Assembly (NCBI RefSeq): GCF_030580955.1
Contig: NZ_JAUQON010000002.1
Coordinates: 713,170 to 777,169 of the forward strand
Source of the DNA: Hymenobacter convexus
Lineage (GTDB): Bacteria > Bacteroidota > Bacteroidia > Cytophagales > Hymenobacteraceae
DNA length: 64,000 nucleotides
Direction: 5' to 3'
The first letter of the stretch is position 1, and each line of letters starts with the position of its first letter. Shown here piece after piece: positions 15,487 through 24,123 of the stretch. The position numbers and the translations under genes were made by a program. The notes below the pieces were generated by a model. That model worked only from the letters and a program-made list of their open reading frames with translations, did not search any database and was not told the DNA's origin.

Positions 15487-18129
15487 ATGAATTTTAGCTT
15501 CCGTAAATATGGCAGGGCCAGCGGGTTTCTGTTGGCTTTGCTGGCCGCCGCCTGCCAGCGCCACCCCATTGCCCAAACCGTGCTGCCCGCCGCTGCTGCC
15601 GTTTCGGCGGTACCTACGCGCCCGCTGCCGCCCGTCGAAAAAGGCGTGTCCGGGGCACTGGCCGTGGCGCGCAAGCAGAACATCAGCCGTGTGGCATACG
15701 CGCTGGGGTTTGTCATTCCGGCTGAGCGCTCCAAGCCTATCGAAGCGCTGGAAACGGTATCGTTCAACCTGCGCGACGCCCGCGACTCGGTGCAGCTGGA
15801 CTTCAAAGCCCCGACGGCCAACCTGCACCGCCTCGCGGTGAATGGCCAGCCCGTGGCCATCGACCACCGCAACGAGCACCTCGTACTACCGGCCGCGGCC
15901 TTGAAAATCGGCCGTAACGTGTCCGAAATTAGCCTTACGGCCGGCGAGCAGTCGCTCAACCGCAACGCCGACTACCTCTACACCTTGCTGGTGCCCGACC
16001 GCGCCCGCACCGTCGTCCCGGTCTTCGACCAGCCTGACCTAAAGGCCACATTTTCCCTGACGCTCACCGTGCCCCAGCAGTGGCAGGCCGTGGCGAATGC
16101 GCCGGTGGCTGACTCAACCCAGCGCACCGCTGACGGGGTATTGCCGGGCAAGAAAACGTATGTTTTCGCCACCTCAGATAGCATCAGTACCTACCTGTTT
16201 TCGTTCGCCGCCGGCAAGTTTACGCGAGTCAGCCGCACGCTCAATGGCCGCCCGATGACGCTGCTGCACCGCGAAACCGACCCGGCTAAGCTGCGCCTGA
16301 GCCTGGGCCCCATTTTCCAGCTGCATGCTGATGCGCTGGCGTTTATGGAGCAATACACGGGCCTCAAGTACCCGTTTCAGAAGTTTGATTTCACGGCTAT
16401 TCCCGACTTCCAGTACGGTGGAATGGAACACGTCGGGGCTATTGATTACAAGGCGTCGACGCTGTTTCTGGACGAGGGCGCGACGCAGGACCAGGTGCTG
16501 GCCCGCGCCAACCTGGTTTTGCACGAAACGGCGCACATGTGGTTCGGTGATTTGGTGACGATGCGCTGGTTCAACGACGTGTGGATGAAGGAGGTGTTTG
16601 CCAATTTCATGGCCGACAAAATCACGCAGGTATCGGTCAAAAACTCGAACTACGACCTCAAATTCGTCGTCGACCACTACCCCGCGGCCTACGGCATCGA
16701 CCGCACGGCCGGCGCCAACCCCATCCGGCAGCCGCTGGCCAACCTGCAGGACGCGGGCTCGCTCTACGGCAACATCATCTACCACAAGGCGCCCATCATG
16801 ATGCGCCAGCTCGAGCGCCTGATGGGCCCCGAAGCCTTCCGGGCCGGCCTGCAGGAATACCTGCTCACCTACGCCCACGGCAACGCCACCTGGCCCGACC
16901 TCATCGAAATCCTGGACGCCCGCACGCCCGCCGACCTGCAGGCCTGGAACCAGGTGTGGGTGAACCAGCCCGGCCGGCCCGTGTTCAGCTACCGCATCAG
17001 CGGCGGCCACGACCAGCGCTACGGCCTGTATGTGAAGCAGACGGCCGAGGACGGCTCCGACCGCTTGTGGCCGCAGGAGTTTGAGGTCCTGATTGAGTCG
17101 GCCAGCGGCGAGCAGCAGCAGTTGAGCGTGAAAATGGACGGCGCGGAAAAGGGCATTCGAATTCCTTTCCTGCCGAAGCGCATTGTGTTCAATTCCACCG
17201 GTATGGGCTACGGCGTGTTTCCGGTGCTGCCGGAGCTGCTGCCGAAGCTCACTGAGTTGAAAAGCCCCGTGGCCCGCGCCGCCAGCTACGTCAACCTCTA
17301 CGAAAACATGCTCAACGGCCAGGTCATCAAGCCGCTGGAATTGCTCACGACCTACCGCCAGGCCCTCACCCGCGAGCCCGAGGAGCTGAACCTGAAGCAG
17401 CTCACGGGCCAGGCCAGCGCCATTTTCTGGCAGTTTCTCACGCCGGCGCAGCGGCAGGCCGTGGGACCGGGCCTGGAAGCCGACCTGTGGGCCGCGCTGC
17501 TGAAAAACCCGGCGCCGAATTCCAAAAAGCAACTGTTCAAAACCTATCAGTCCATCGCCCTAACCAAACCCGCCCAAACGCGCCTCTACCAAATCTGGCA
17601 GTCGCAGCAGGCCCCGGCCGGCGTGAAGCTGACCGAGGACGACTATACCGCGCTGGCCTTGGCGCTGGCCGTGCGCGACTACCCTACCGCCGCCGCCATC
17701 CTGCCCGCTCAGCTGGCCCGCATTACAAACGTGGACCGCCGCCAGCGTCTGGAGTTTTTGATGCCCGCCCTCTCGCCCGATGTGGCCACGCGCGATGCCT
17801 TCTTTGCGTCGCTGAAAAACGACAAAGGCCGCGAAAAAGAAGCCTGGGTGACCACGGCGCTGGGCTACCTGCACCACCCGCTGCGCCAAGCTACCTCCGA
17901 AAAATACCTGCCCGCCAGCCTCGATTTGCTGGAAGAAATCCAGCTCACCGGCGACATTTTCTTTCCCTATTCGTGGCTGCAGGCCACGCTGGGTAGCTAC
18001 CAGTCGCCCACGGCCGCCGCCACGGTGCGGGCCTTCCTGGCCGCCCACCCCAATTACAACCCCAAGCTGCGCGCCAAGCTCTTCCAAACGGCCGACGACC
18101 TGTTCCGGGCCGAAAAGCTGGCCCGCTAA
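15487..18129 (+). CDS. M1-family aminopeptidase, outer-membrane or periplasmic lipoprotein
   Basis: An 880-residue zinc aminopeptidase with an SPII signal (lipobox LLAAAC near residue 20). The gluzincin motif HETAH is at residues 346-350 with the third ligand Glu 369 (KEVFANF), exactly the 18-residue spacing of the family. The substrate-binding GxMEN motif is GGMEH at 311-315, a Asn-to-His variant. An M1 N-terminal beta domain precedes it and a helical ERAP1-like C-terminal region follows. It probably trims peptides outside the inner membrane. Start placed at the ATG; a TTG six bases upstream is in frame but less likely. Confidence 0.92.
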   Translation: MNFSFRKYGRASGFLLALLAAACQRHPIAQTVLPAAAAVSAVPTRPLPPVEKGVSGALAVARKQNISRVAYALGFVIPAERSKPIEALETVSFNLRDARDSVQLDFKAPTANLHRLAVNGQPVAIDHRNEHLVLPAAALKIGRNVSEISLTAGEQSLNRNADYLYTLLVPDRARTVVPVFDQPDLKATFSLTLTVPQQWQAVANAPVADSTQRTADGVLPGKKTYVFATSDSISTYLFSFAAGKFTRVSRTLNGRPMTLLHRETDPAKLRLSLGPIFQLHADALAFMEQYTGLKYPFQKFDFTAIPDFQYGGMEHVGAIDYKASTLFLDEGATQDQVLARANLVLHETAHMWFGDLVTMRWFNDVWMKEVFANFMADKITQVSVKNSNYDLKFVVDHYPAAYGIDRTAGANPIRQPLANLQDAGSLYGNIIYHKAPIMMRQLERLMGPEAFRAGLQEYLLTYAHGNATWPDLIEILDARTPADLQAWNQVWVNQPGRPVFSYRISGGHDQRYGLYVKQTAEDGSDRLWPQEFEVLIESASGEQQQLSVKMDGAEKGIRIPFLPKRIVFNSTGMGYGVFPVLPELLPKLTELKSPVARAASYVNLYENMLNGQVIKPLELLTTYRQALTREPEELNLKQLTGQASAIFWQFLTPAQRQAVGPGLEADLWAALLKNPAPNSKKQLFKTYQSIALTKPAQTRLYQIWQSQQAPAGVKLTEDDYTALALALAVRDYPTAAAILPAQLARITNVDRRQRLEFLMPALSPDVATRDAFFASLKNDKGREKEAWVTTALGYLHHPLRQATSEKYLPASLDLLEEIQLTGDIFFPYSWLQATLGSYQSPTAAATVRAFLAAHPNYNPKLRAKLFQTADDLFRAEKLAR

Positions 18130-18159
18130 ACCCCGAGTATTTTGCAGCCAATTTCAGTC

Positions 18160-19335
18160 ATGATGCGCGTGGAAATTCAGAAAATAATGGCCAGCCCGGG
18201 TCGGCTGCCGAACATGGTTCGACGGTTGGGCCAGTTGAGCATCCTGAGCGGCTGGGCGCTGCTGGTGGCCTGCTCCGGCCCCTCCACTCCCGAAAAAGCC
18301 CCCGTTACGGCTGGTCCGGAAGCTGCGCCAACAACGCCCGCCGCTACCGCCGCGCCCGGCAAAGCGGAGTTGCAGACCTACTACGCCGGTACGCTGGGCG
18401 GCAAGCTGGCCGTACGCCTGTGTTTGCTGCCCGTCGATACTGCTGTGTACGGCGACTATTACTACGAGCCGCGCGGGGCGGGCCTGGCCCTGCTGGGCGC
18501 GCGCCTGCCCACCGGCCAGCTGCGGCTGCGCGAGTTCGGCAGCCGCAAGCACCCCGACCGGCCCACGGCCGAGTTCCTGCTCACGCCCGCACCCGACGGC
18601 ACCCTGGCCGGCACCTGGCGCACGCTGCCGCCCGCCCGGCCCCGCCAGCTAGCCGTGGCGCTGCAGCCTTACACCCCGCCGCCCGTGGCCGACTGTCGCG
18701 TCCGAACTGTCGGGGCCGACTCCGGCGAGCTCACCATCACGCTGCCCGATGCGGCCGTGACCCAGCTGCTGCGGGTGCAGCTGCGCCGCCTCGTGGCCGA
18801 AGACAGCGGCGACCCCGGTACTCAGATGCTGACCGTGGACTACGCCGACAACTGCCTGCTCAGCATCATGTTGCACAGCGAAATGGTGGGCGCCAGCGTC
18901 ACACCCGGCGTCAGCCACAGCGTATTCGACCTGCGCACCGGCGAAGGCATTGCGATAGAAGATGAGATTGACCCGCGCAAAGTGCCCGCCCTGGTGGCCG
19001 AGGCCAACCGCCGCCTGCAGGCGCAGCTCCAGCGCTACATCAAAGACAACAAGGCGGAGGAAGGCGACGGCGGCATTTTGCAGGAAGAAGACGTGGCCGG
19101 CCTGCGTCAGCAGCAGTACACCCGCGCCACCTTCGACGCCTACTATGGCAGCTACCTGCTCGATGACTCCGTGCGCTTTAACTTTCCCATCGAATACGAA
19201 TACATGAACAGCTTCGTGTCCAAGATGTACACCAACGCTTTCGCGGCACCCTTTTCCTTTGCCGAAATTCAGCCTTACTTATTGCCCAACAGCCCCCTGC
19301 GCCGCCTGACGCCGGCGGCCAAGCCCAGCCGTTAG
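18160..19335 (+). CDS. Putative lipoprotein, possible DUF3298-like C-terminal domain
   Basis: A 391-residue protein with a hydrophobic segment ending in the lipobox LLVAC near residue 35. The n-region is long, and an internal ATG at 18187 (MASPGRLPN) may be the true start. The middle reads like a beta-rich domain (GTLGGKLAVRLCLLPV). The segment SVFDLRTGEGIAIEDEIDP resembles the FDLkTG...L.D pattern of DUF3298/RsiV-type extracytoplasmic domains. It follows the M1 gene by 30 bp and may be cotranscribed. Function unknown. Confidence 0.7.
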   Translation: MMRVEIQKIMASPGRLPNMVRRLGQLSILSGWALLVACSGPSTPEKAPVTAGPEAAPTTPAATAAPGKAELQTYYAGTLGGKLAVRLCLLPVDTAVYGDYYYEPRGAGLALLGARLPTGQLRLREFGSRKHPDRPTAEFLLTPAPDGTLAGTWRTLPPARPRQLAVALQPYTPPPVADCRVRTVGADSGELTITLPDAAVTQLLRVQLRRLVAEDSGDPGTQMLTVDYADNCLLSIMLHSEMVGASVTPGVSHSVFDLRTGEGIAIEDEIDPRKVPALVAEANRRLQAQLQRYIKDNKAEEGDGGILQEEDVAGLRQQQYTRATFDAYYGSYLLDDSVRFNFPIEYEYMNSFVSKMYTNAFAAPFSFAEIQPYLLPNSPLRRLTPAAKPSR

Positions 19336-19343
19336 CGTTGCGG

Positions 19344-19372
19344 TTGTGCGCGGCTGGGTCATGCTACCTTCG
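19344..19372 (+). promoter_or_regulatory. Bacteroidota promoter: TTG-N18-TACCTTCG
   Basis: TTG at 19344-19346 and TACCTTCG at 19365-19372 are separated by 18 nt, close to the consensus TTG-N19-TAnnTTTG. The expected start site falls about 40 nt before the M20 gene ATG at 19417. Confidence 0.5.
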
Positions 19373-19416
19373 GCCGCTGCCGCACCGGCCGCTTGCCACC
19401 TTCACCCAATCAATTC

Positions 19417-20853
19417 ATGAAAACCGCTGCTACGCTGGCCTTGTTGGCTGTTGGCATCCTGGCCTTCCGCCCGGCCCTGCCGCCCACCGAAACCCTCAAA
19501 GCCGAAGCCCTGCAGGATTTGCAGGCGCACTACGCGGAGTACCAGAAGGTGGCGCAGCGCATCTGGGGCTTTGCCGAAGTGGGCTACAAGGAAACCAAAA
19601 GCTCGGCCCTGCTGCAGGAGGAGCTGCGCAAAAACGGCTTCGCGGTGCAGGCCGGTGTGGCCGACATTCCCACGGCCTTCGTGGCCACCTACGGCAGCGG
19701 GCAGCCGGTCATTGGCATCCTGGCCGAGTACGACGCCCTGCCCGGGCTGGCCCAGCAGGCGGTGGCCGACAAAACCGCCATTGCCGGGCAGGACGCCGGC
19801 CATGGCTGCGGGCACAATCTCTTCGGCACGGCCAGCGTGGCCACGGGCATTGCCCTCAAAAAGCTGCTGAAGGAAGGCAAACTGCACGGTACCGTGAAGG
19901 TATACGGCTGCCCGGCCGAGGAAGGTGGCAGCGGCAAGGTGTACCTGGTGCGCGCCGGCTTGTTCCAGGGCGTGGACGCGGTGCTGCACTGGCACCCCGC
20001 CAGCCAAAACGCCACGATGGTGGGCAAGTACATTGCCAATACCTCGGCCAAGTTCCGATTCCACGGCATTGCCGCGCACGCGGCGGCTGCGCCCGAGCGG
20101 GGCCGCAGCGCCCTCGACGGCGTGGAGGCGATGGACCACATGGTGAACATGATGCGCGAGCACGTGCCCCAAGAAACCCGCATTCACTACGTCATCACCG
20201 GGGGCGGCAAGGCGCCCAACGTGGTGCCCGATTTTGCGGAGGTGTACTACTACGTGCGCCACCCCAACCGGGCCGAGGTGCAGGCCGTGTTCGAGCGCGT
20301 GGTGAAGGCCGCCGAGGGTGCCGCCTTGGGCACCGGCACCACCATGGACTACGAAATCATCGGCGGTACCCACGATTTGCTGGTGAACGAAACCCTGGCC
20401 CACGCCCTGCAGCGCAACCTGGAGCAGGTAGGTGGCGTCGCCTACACGGCCGAGGAAGCGGCTTTTGCTCAAAAAATCCAGGCGTCGCTGGGCGTGCCGG
20501 CGCCGCCCGTGGCGCAGGCCGCGGCCATCGAGCCCTACCAAATGCGGAGCTTGGGTGGCAGCTCCGACGTGGGTGACGTGAGCTACGTGGTGCCCACCGT
20601 GGGCCTCTCGGCTGCCACCTGGGTGCCCGGCACGCCCGCGCACAGCTGGCAGGCCGTGGCGTGCAGCGGCAAGGAAATCGGCACCAAAGGCCTGATGGTG
20701 GCCGCCAAAACCATGACCCTGACGGCCATCGACCTTTTTACTTCCCCCGACCTCCTGGCCAAGGCCAAAGCCGAGCTTGCCCAGCAGGTGGGCAGCTACG
20801 TCTACAAGCCCCTGCTCGGCGACCGCAAGCCCGCCCTCAACTACCGCGACTAG
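19417..20853 (+). CDS. M20-family amidohydrolase, AbgB-like, exported
   Basis: A 478-residue metal-dependent amidohydrolase with an N-terminal signal peptide (MKTAATLALLAVGILAF). Motifs are GILAEYDALPGLAQ near 103-116, DAGHGCGHNLFG near 128-139 (metal ligands), the catalytic-type Glu pair in CPAEEGGSGK, and VITGGGKAPNVVPD in the dimerisation domain. This is the pattern of AbgB (aminobenzoyl-glutamate hydrolase subunit B) and related dipeptidases. The natural substrate is unknown. Its stop overlaps the convergent deformylase stop by three bases. Confidence 0.88.
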   Translation: MKTAATLALLAVGILAFRPALPPTETLKAEALQDLQAHYAEYQKVAQRIWGFAEVGYKETKSSALLQEELRKNGFAVQAGVADIPTAFVATYGSGQPVIGILAEYDALPGLAQQAVADKTAIAGQDAGHGCGHNLFGTASVATGIALKKLLKEGKLHGTVKVYGCPAEEGGSGKVYLVRAGLFQGVDAVLHWHPASQNATMVGKYIANTSAKFRFHGIAAHAAAAPERGRSALDGVEAMDHMVNMMREHVPQETRIHYVITGGGKAPNVVPDFAEVYYYVRHPNRAEVQAVFERVVKAAEGAALGTGTTMDYEIIGGTHDLLVNETLAHALQRNLEQVGGVAYTAEEAAFAQKIQASLGVPAPPVAQAAAIEPYQMRSLGGSSDVGDVSYVVPTVGLSAATWVPGTPAHSWQAVACSGKEIGTKGLMVAAKTMTLTAIDLFTSPDLLAKAKAELAQQVGSYVYKPLLGDRKPALNYRD

Positions 20854-21338
20854 CTGGGCCGCCAGCGAAACAACTGCGGGCCGAGGGCGCGCATGATGCA
20901 CAGTATGCCATCGAGGTGGTCGCATTCGTGCTGCAACAGTTCGGAGGGAGCGTCCTGCACGGGCCACACCTGCGGCTGCCAGTGTTCGTCGCGGTAGCGC
21001 ACCGTCACGGCCTGGTGGCGCCGCACCCGCACCAGCAGGTTGGGGAAACTCATGCAATCGTCCCACAGCTCGAAGGCGACCGCGCTGGCGTCGGTCAGCT
21101 CGGGATTGAGCAGCACCGAGGGCTGGTCGAGATTGAGGTACACCAGGCGCTTCATCATACCGAGCTGCAGGGCCGCAATGCCGCGCCCGAAGTGGTATTT
21201 GGCGCGTACCTCGCTCATCCCGTTATGCAGGTCGGCCACCCAGCCCGCTATCAGCGGCAGCTCGGTTTCGAGCACCGGCTCGCACACCTCGTACAGGCGC
21301 GGGGCGCCGAACAAGCCCAGGTCGGCCAGGGTTTTCAT
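20850..21338 (-). CDS. def: Peptide deformylase (divergent)
   Basis: A 162-residue protein with the three deformylase motifs in order. Motif I is GRGIAALQ (canonical GxGxAAxQ), motif II is DDCMS where most enzymes have EGCLS, and motif III HECDH is intact, so all metal ligands (Cys, two His) and the catalytic Glu are present. It removes formyl groups from nascent N-termini. The motif II change is typical of divergent paralogues, so this may not be the main housekeeping enzyme. Convergent with the M20 gene; the two stops overlap. Confidence 0.82.
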   Translation of the reverse strand: MKTLADLGLFGAPRLYEVCEPVLETELPLIAGWVADLHNGMSEVRAKYHFGRGIAALQLGMMKRLVYLNLDQPSVLLNPELTDASAVAFELWDDCMSFPNLLVRVRRHQAVTVRYRDEHWQPQVWPVQDAPSELLQHECDHLDGILCIMRALGPQLFRWRPS

Positions 21339-21368
21339 GGGAAGATGCCGTTTAGAAGCCTAAATCGT

Positions 21369-21461
21369 CTGTCATCTTGAGCGCAGCGAAAGACCTTACC
21401 AAGTCAGAATGAATTTTGCTCTGCTTGCTGATAAGGTCCTTCGCTGCGCTCAGGATGACAG
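21369..21461. repeat. Inverted-repeat element, GTCATCTTGAGCGCAGCGAA subfamily
   Basis: Arms at about 21369-21400 and 21431-21461, with two or three mismatches, share GAGCGCAGCGAA with the other elements but differ in the distal part (AGACCTTACC). It sits between the divergent deformylase and ferredoxin reductase genes. Confidence 0.8.
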
Positions 21462-21518
21462 CCGACTTGATTTTCTAAACAGCTTCTAAGCGGACAACCA
21501 GCCTGCGGCCGGTTTTAC

Positions 21519-21526
21519 TACCTTCG
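21519..21526 (+). promoter_or_regulatory. TACCTTCG (-7) box five bases before a start codon
   Basis: TACCTTCG ends five bases before the ATG at 21532, so a transcript from it would be leaderless or nearly so. The same box is part of the better promoter at 19344-19372. No -33 TTG seen. Confidence 0.35.
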
Positions 21527-21531
21527 AAAGC

Positions 21532-22575
21532 ATGGACGGTACCTATCAGCAACTCGCCATCGAAGCCATTTGGCAGCCCGCGCCCGGCGCCCGCACGCTG
21601 GTGCTGCGCCCCGCACCCGGCGAAGCGCTGCGCTACGAGGCCGGCCAATACCTCACGCTGGTGCGGGAGGCTTTTGGCACCGAAGTGCGCCGGTCCTATT
21701 CCTTTAGTTCGGCCCCGGTGCTGGGCGAGGCGCCGGCCATCACCGTGAAGCGCATCGACAACGGCCTGTTTTCGCGCTGGCTGGTGGATGAGGTGCGGGT
21801 GGGCGACGTGCTGCGGGCCAGCGGCACGGGCGGCTTTTTCACCCTGCCGGCCAACGCGGATGACTATCAGCAGCTCATTTTGCTGGCGGCCGGCAGCGGC
21901 ATCACCCCCATTTTCTCGCTCCTGAAAACAGTGCTGCACCGGCACCGGCACCCATTCGTGCTGCTCTGCTACGCCAACCGCGCCCCGGCCGACGCCCTGT
22001 TTCTGGAGGAGCTGCAAACCCTGGCGCAGCAGTTTCCGCAGCGGCTGCACCTGGAGCTGTTCTTCAGCCACGACCCCGTACTTTACCGCGCCCACCTGCA
22101 CCGCGAGCTGCTCGAGCAGCTGGTGGCCGAGCACGCGCCGGCCCCGCCCGCCCGCACCCTGGCCTACCTCTGCGGCCCCTTGGATTTCATGCGCATGGGC
22201 ACCTACGGCCTGCACGAAGCCGGCCTGCCGCTGGCCCACATTCGGCGCGAGCTGTTCCAAACCGGCCAGCCCGCGCCTGCCCCGCTCGCCCCGCCCGATA
22301 CGGCCGCGCACACCGTCACGGTGCGGCTGCGCGGGCAGGAGCATCGCCTCACGGTGCAGTTTCCGCGCACCATTCTGCAAGCGGCTCGGTTGGCGGGCGT
22401 GCAACTGCCCTACAGCTGCGAGGTGGGCCAGTGCGGCAACTGCGCCGCCCGCTGCACCCAGGGCCACGTTTGGATGGCGGCCAACGAAGTCCTCACCGAC
22501 CGCGAGCTGGCCCGGGGCCTTGTGCTCACCTGCACCGGCTATCCTGTGGGTGGCAACGTGACCCTGGTGCTGTAG
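21532..22575 (+). CDS. Ferredoxin reductase-type flavoprotein with C-terminal 2Fe-2S domain
   Basis: A 347-residue electron-transfer protein like PaaE/Hmp-type reductases. The FAD domain has RRSYSFSSAP (residues about 57-66), the NAD(P) domain begins LAAGSGITPIFSLL near 121-134 and has YLCGPLDFM, and the C-terminal plant-type ferredoxin has CEVGQCGNCAARC plus a final Cys in LTCTGYP. It would pass electrons from NAD(P)H to an oxygenase, desaturase or other acceptor. No partner oxygenase is adjacent, so the physiological acceptor is unknown. Confidence 0.9.
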   Translation: MDGTYQQLAIEAIWQPAPGARTLVLRPAPGEALRYEAGQYLTLVREAFGTEVRRSYSFSSAPVLGEAPAITVKRIDNGLFSRWLVDEVRVGDVLRASGTGGFFTLPANADDYQQLILLAAGSGITPIFSLLKTVLHRHRHPFVLLCYANRAPADALFLEELQTLAQQFPQRLHLELFFSHDPVLYRAHLHRELLEQLVAEHAPAPPARTLAYLCGPLDFMRMGTYGLHEAGLPLAHIRRELFQTGQPAPAPLAPPDTAAHTVTVRLRGQEHRLTVQFPRTILQAARLAGVQLPYSCEVGQCGNCAARCTQGHVWMAANEVLTDRELARGLVLTCTGYPVGGNVTLVL

Positions 22576-22601
22576 CGCATGCCCCCACGCCTAAGCCGTT
22601 A

Positions 22602-23123
22602 TTAAAGTGCCTTCTCCAGCACCAGCAGCGTGAGCGGCTGCCGGGGGATGCCGAAGCGCGGGTCGGTAGGGAAAGGCTCGGTGGCGCCGGTCTGGCGGTA
22701 GCCTTGGCGCTCGTAGTAGGCAATGAGCTCGGGCCGCACCGAGATGACGGTCATCTTGCTGGTGGTGCAGCCGTGCTGCCGGCCGTAGTCCTCGGCCGCT
22801 TTGATGAGGAATTTGCCCACACCGTTGGTTTGGCGCACAGGGTCAACGGCCAGCATGCCGAGGTACACTCTCTGGCCCGAAGCGTGGGCGTAGAAGCTGC
22901 CCAGCAGCTCGCCGCTTTCGCCCAGGCACATGAGGAGGGCGGCACCGGGCACGGCCAGCATCTCGCGCAGGCTTTCTTCGTCGATGCGCTGGCCGTCGAG
23001 CAGGTGGGCCTCGGTGGTCCAGCCCTGGCGGGAAGCGTCGCCGCGGTAGGCGCGGTTCACGAGACGGGTGAGGCGGGAGACGTCGGCGGAAGTGGCGGTG
23101 GCACTAAAAAAAAGTGTACTCAT
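22602..23123 (-). CDS. GNAT-family N-acetyltransferase
   Basis: A 173-residue protein of the GNAT fold. Motif A is visible as YLGMLAVDPVRQTNGVGKFL near residues 97-116, with the acetyl-CoA loop RQTNGVG. The upstream part has LTRLVNRAYRGD and downstream IAYYERQGYRQTG, the usual motif B. The acceptor is unknown. Convergent with the ferredoxin reductase gene; its upstream region is the AT-rich stretch. Confidence 0.88.
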   Translation of the reverse strand: MSTLFFSATATSADVSRLTRLVNRAYRGDASRQGWTTEAHLLDGQRIDEESLREMLAVPGAALLMCLGESGELLGSFYAHASGQRVYLGMLAVDPVRQTNGVGKFLIKAAEDYGRQHGCTTSKMTVISVRPELIAYYERQGYRQTGATEPFPTDPRFGIPRQPLTLLVLEKAL

Positions 23124-23550
23124 GCCTCAAAAATAGAACGAATAGCTATTCTTTCTTTAATGCATCAAACATCTCTCATAATGCTACGATTATTAAAATT
23201 TTGATAATAATAATTCAATTTTTATAAAGAATTTTGTTTAATATATAAATAAATAAATTATATAGTCGCCATAATTAAAAATTTTGCATTTGGCGTTTTT
23301 TAATTGAATTATTTCATAATAGTTTTGCCCATAAGTTAAAAATGAGCCGGTTTATTCATTTTTAATTACTACTCTTATCCGCTTCAGCTGGCTTGCGTTG
23401 CTGTTGCTTTAGTTCCTCTCTGGCTATGGGATAGTGCTTATCCGAGCCCGGTGCGCGGCTGGTTTTCCGGTCGTGGCCTGCTAAGGGCTGCGTGTGTCTT
23501 TTGTCGGGAGAAAATCTCCCAATTGCTTAACCCAAGCTCAATTTCATTTC
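23124..23550. other. AT-rich intergenic region (427 bp)
   Basis: About 23131-23380 is overwhelmingly A and T (runs such as TTATTAAAATTTTGATAA and AATATATAAATAAATAAATT), in sharp contrast to the GC-rich genes on both sides. I see no convincing ORF. It separates the divergent GNAT gene from the exported two-gene unit and probably carries regulatory sites; it could also mark horizontally acquired DNA. Confidence 0.8.
23320..23327 (+). promoter_or_regulatory. Possible -7 box TAGTTTTG in the AT-rich leader
   Basis: A perfect TAnnTTTG match inside the AT-rich region, about 220 nt before the ATG at 23551. The nearest TTG gives only 13 nt spacing, and AT-rich DNA yields chance matches, so this is weak. 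Confidence 0.25.
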
Positions 23551-24123
23551 ATGAAAGAATTTTCCAAACCATTGGGCATTACCCCGGCCCCATCGCCGGA
23601 CCGGGGAGGCCAAACCGTTGCGGGCGCTGCCCTGCGCCGTATGCTGCAAGCGCTTTTGGTACTGGTGGCCTGCGCCTGCTTCTCACCGCGGGAGGTGGCT
23701 GCCCAAACGGGGCCTTCCGCTACGTTCGGCCTTTCTCTAAGCGACCTGCAAGCCGTGGTGCAGCAGGCGCTGGACTTGCCCGCGTTGCAGCAGTACTACC
23801 CGGTGGATGCCAACAACACTCTGCAACCCGTCAACATCGTGCAACTGCCGTTGGCCATGCCCGCGGGCCTGACGCTGACCAAAGGCGGCAGCCCGGTGAA
23901 CTTCATCGCCATTACGCCGGCCCAATTTTCCAACCTCGCGGTCGATGCTTACGCCATGTTCCGCAGCATTGAGGCTTCGGGCACCGGGGTAAGCGTGCGC
24001 TTTAACTATTTCTACAAAGCTGCCGACAATAGCCCGCACACGGCATCCGTGGCGCTTCAATACCAACAGGATGCCACCGGTTGGCACGTTGTAAACTCCA
24101 CCGTAAACGACTCCGCGCTATGA
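23551..24123 (+). CDS. Small exported protein preceding the HYR-repeat protein
   Basis: A 190-residue protein. A hydrophobic segment (MLQALLVLVACACF, residues about 31-44) followed by REVAAQT suggests a signal peptide with a long n-region; the internal ATG at 23641 would give a conventional one. The mature part (LSDLQAVVQQALDLPALQQYY, later FRSIEASGTGVSVRFNYFYKAAD) matches no family I know. Its stop overlaps the next start as ATGA, so the two proteins are translationally coupled and may act together at the cell surface. Confidence 0.72.
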   Translation: MKEFSKPLGITPAPSPDRGGQTVAGAALRRMLQALLVLVACACFSPREVAAQTGPSATFGLSLSDLQAVVQQALDLPALQQYYPVDANNTLQPVNIVQLPLAMPAGLTLTKGGSPVNFIAITPAQFSNLAVDAYAMFRSIEASGTGVSVRFNYFYKAADNSPHTASVALQYQQDATGWHVVNSTVNDSAL

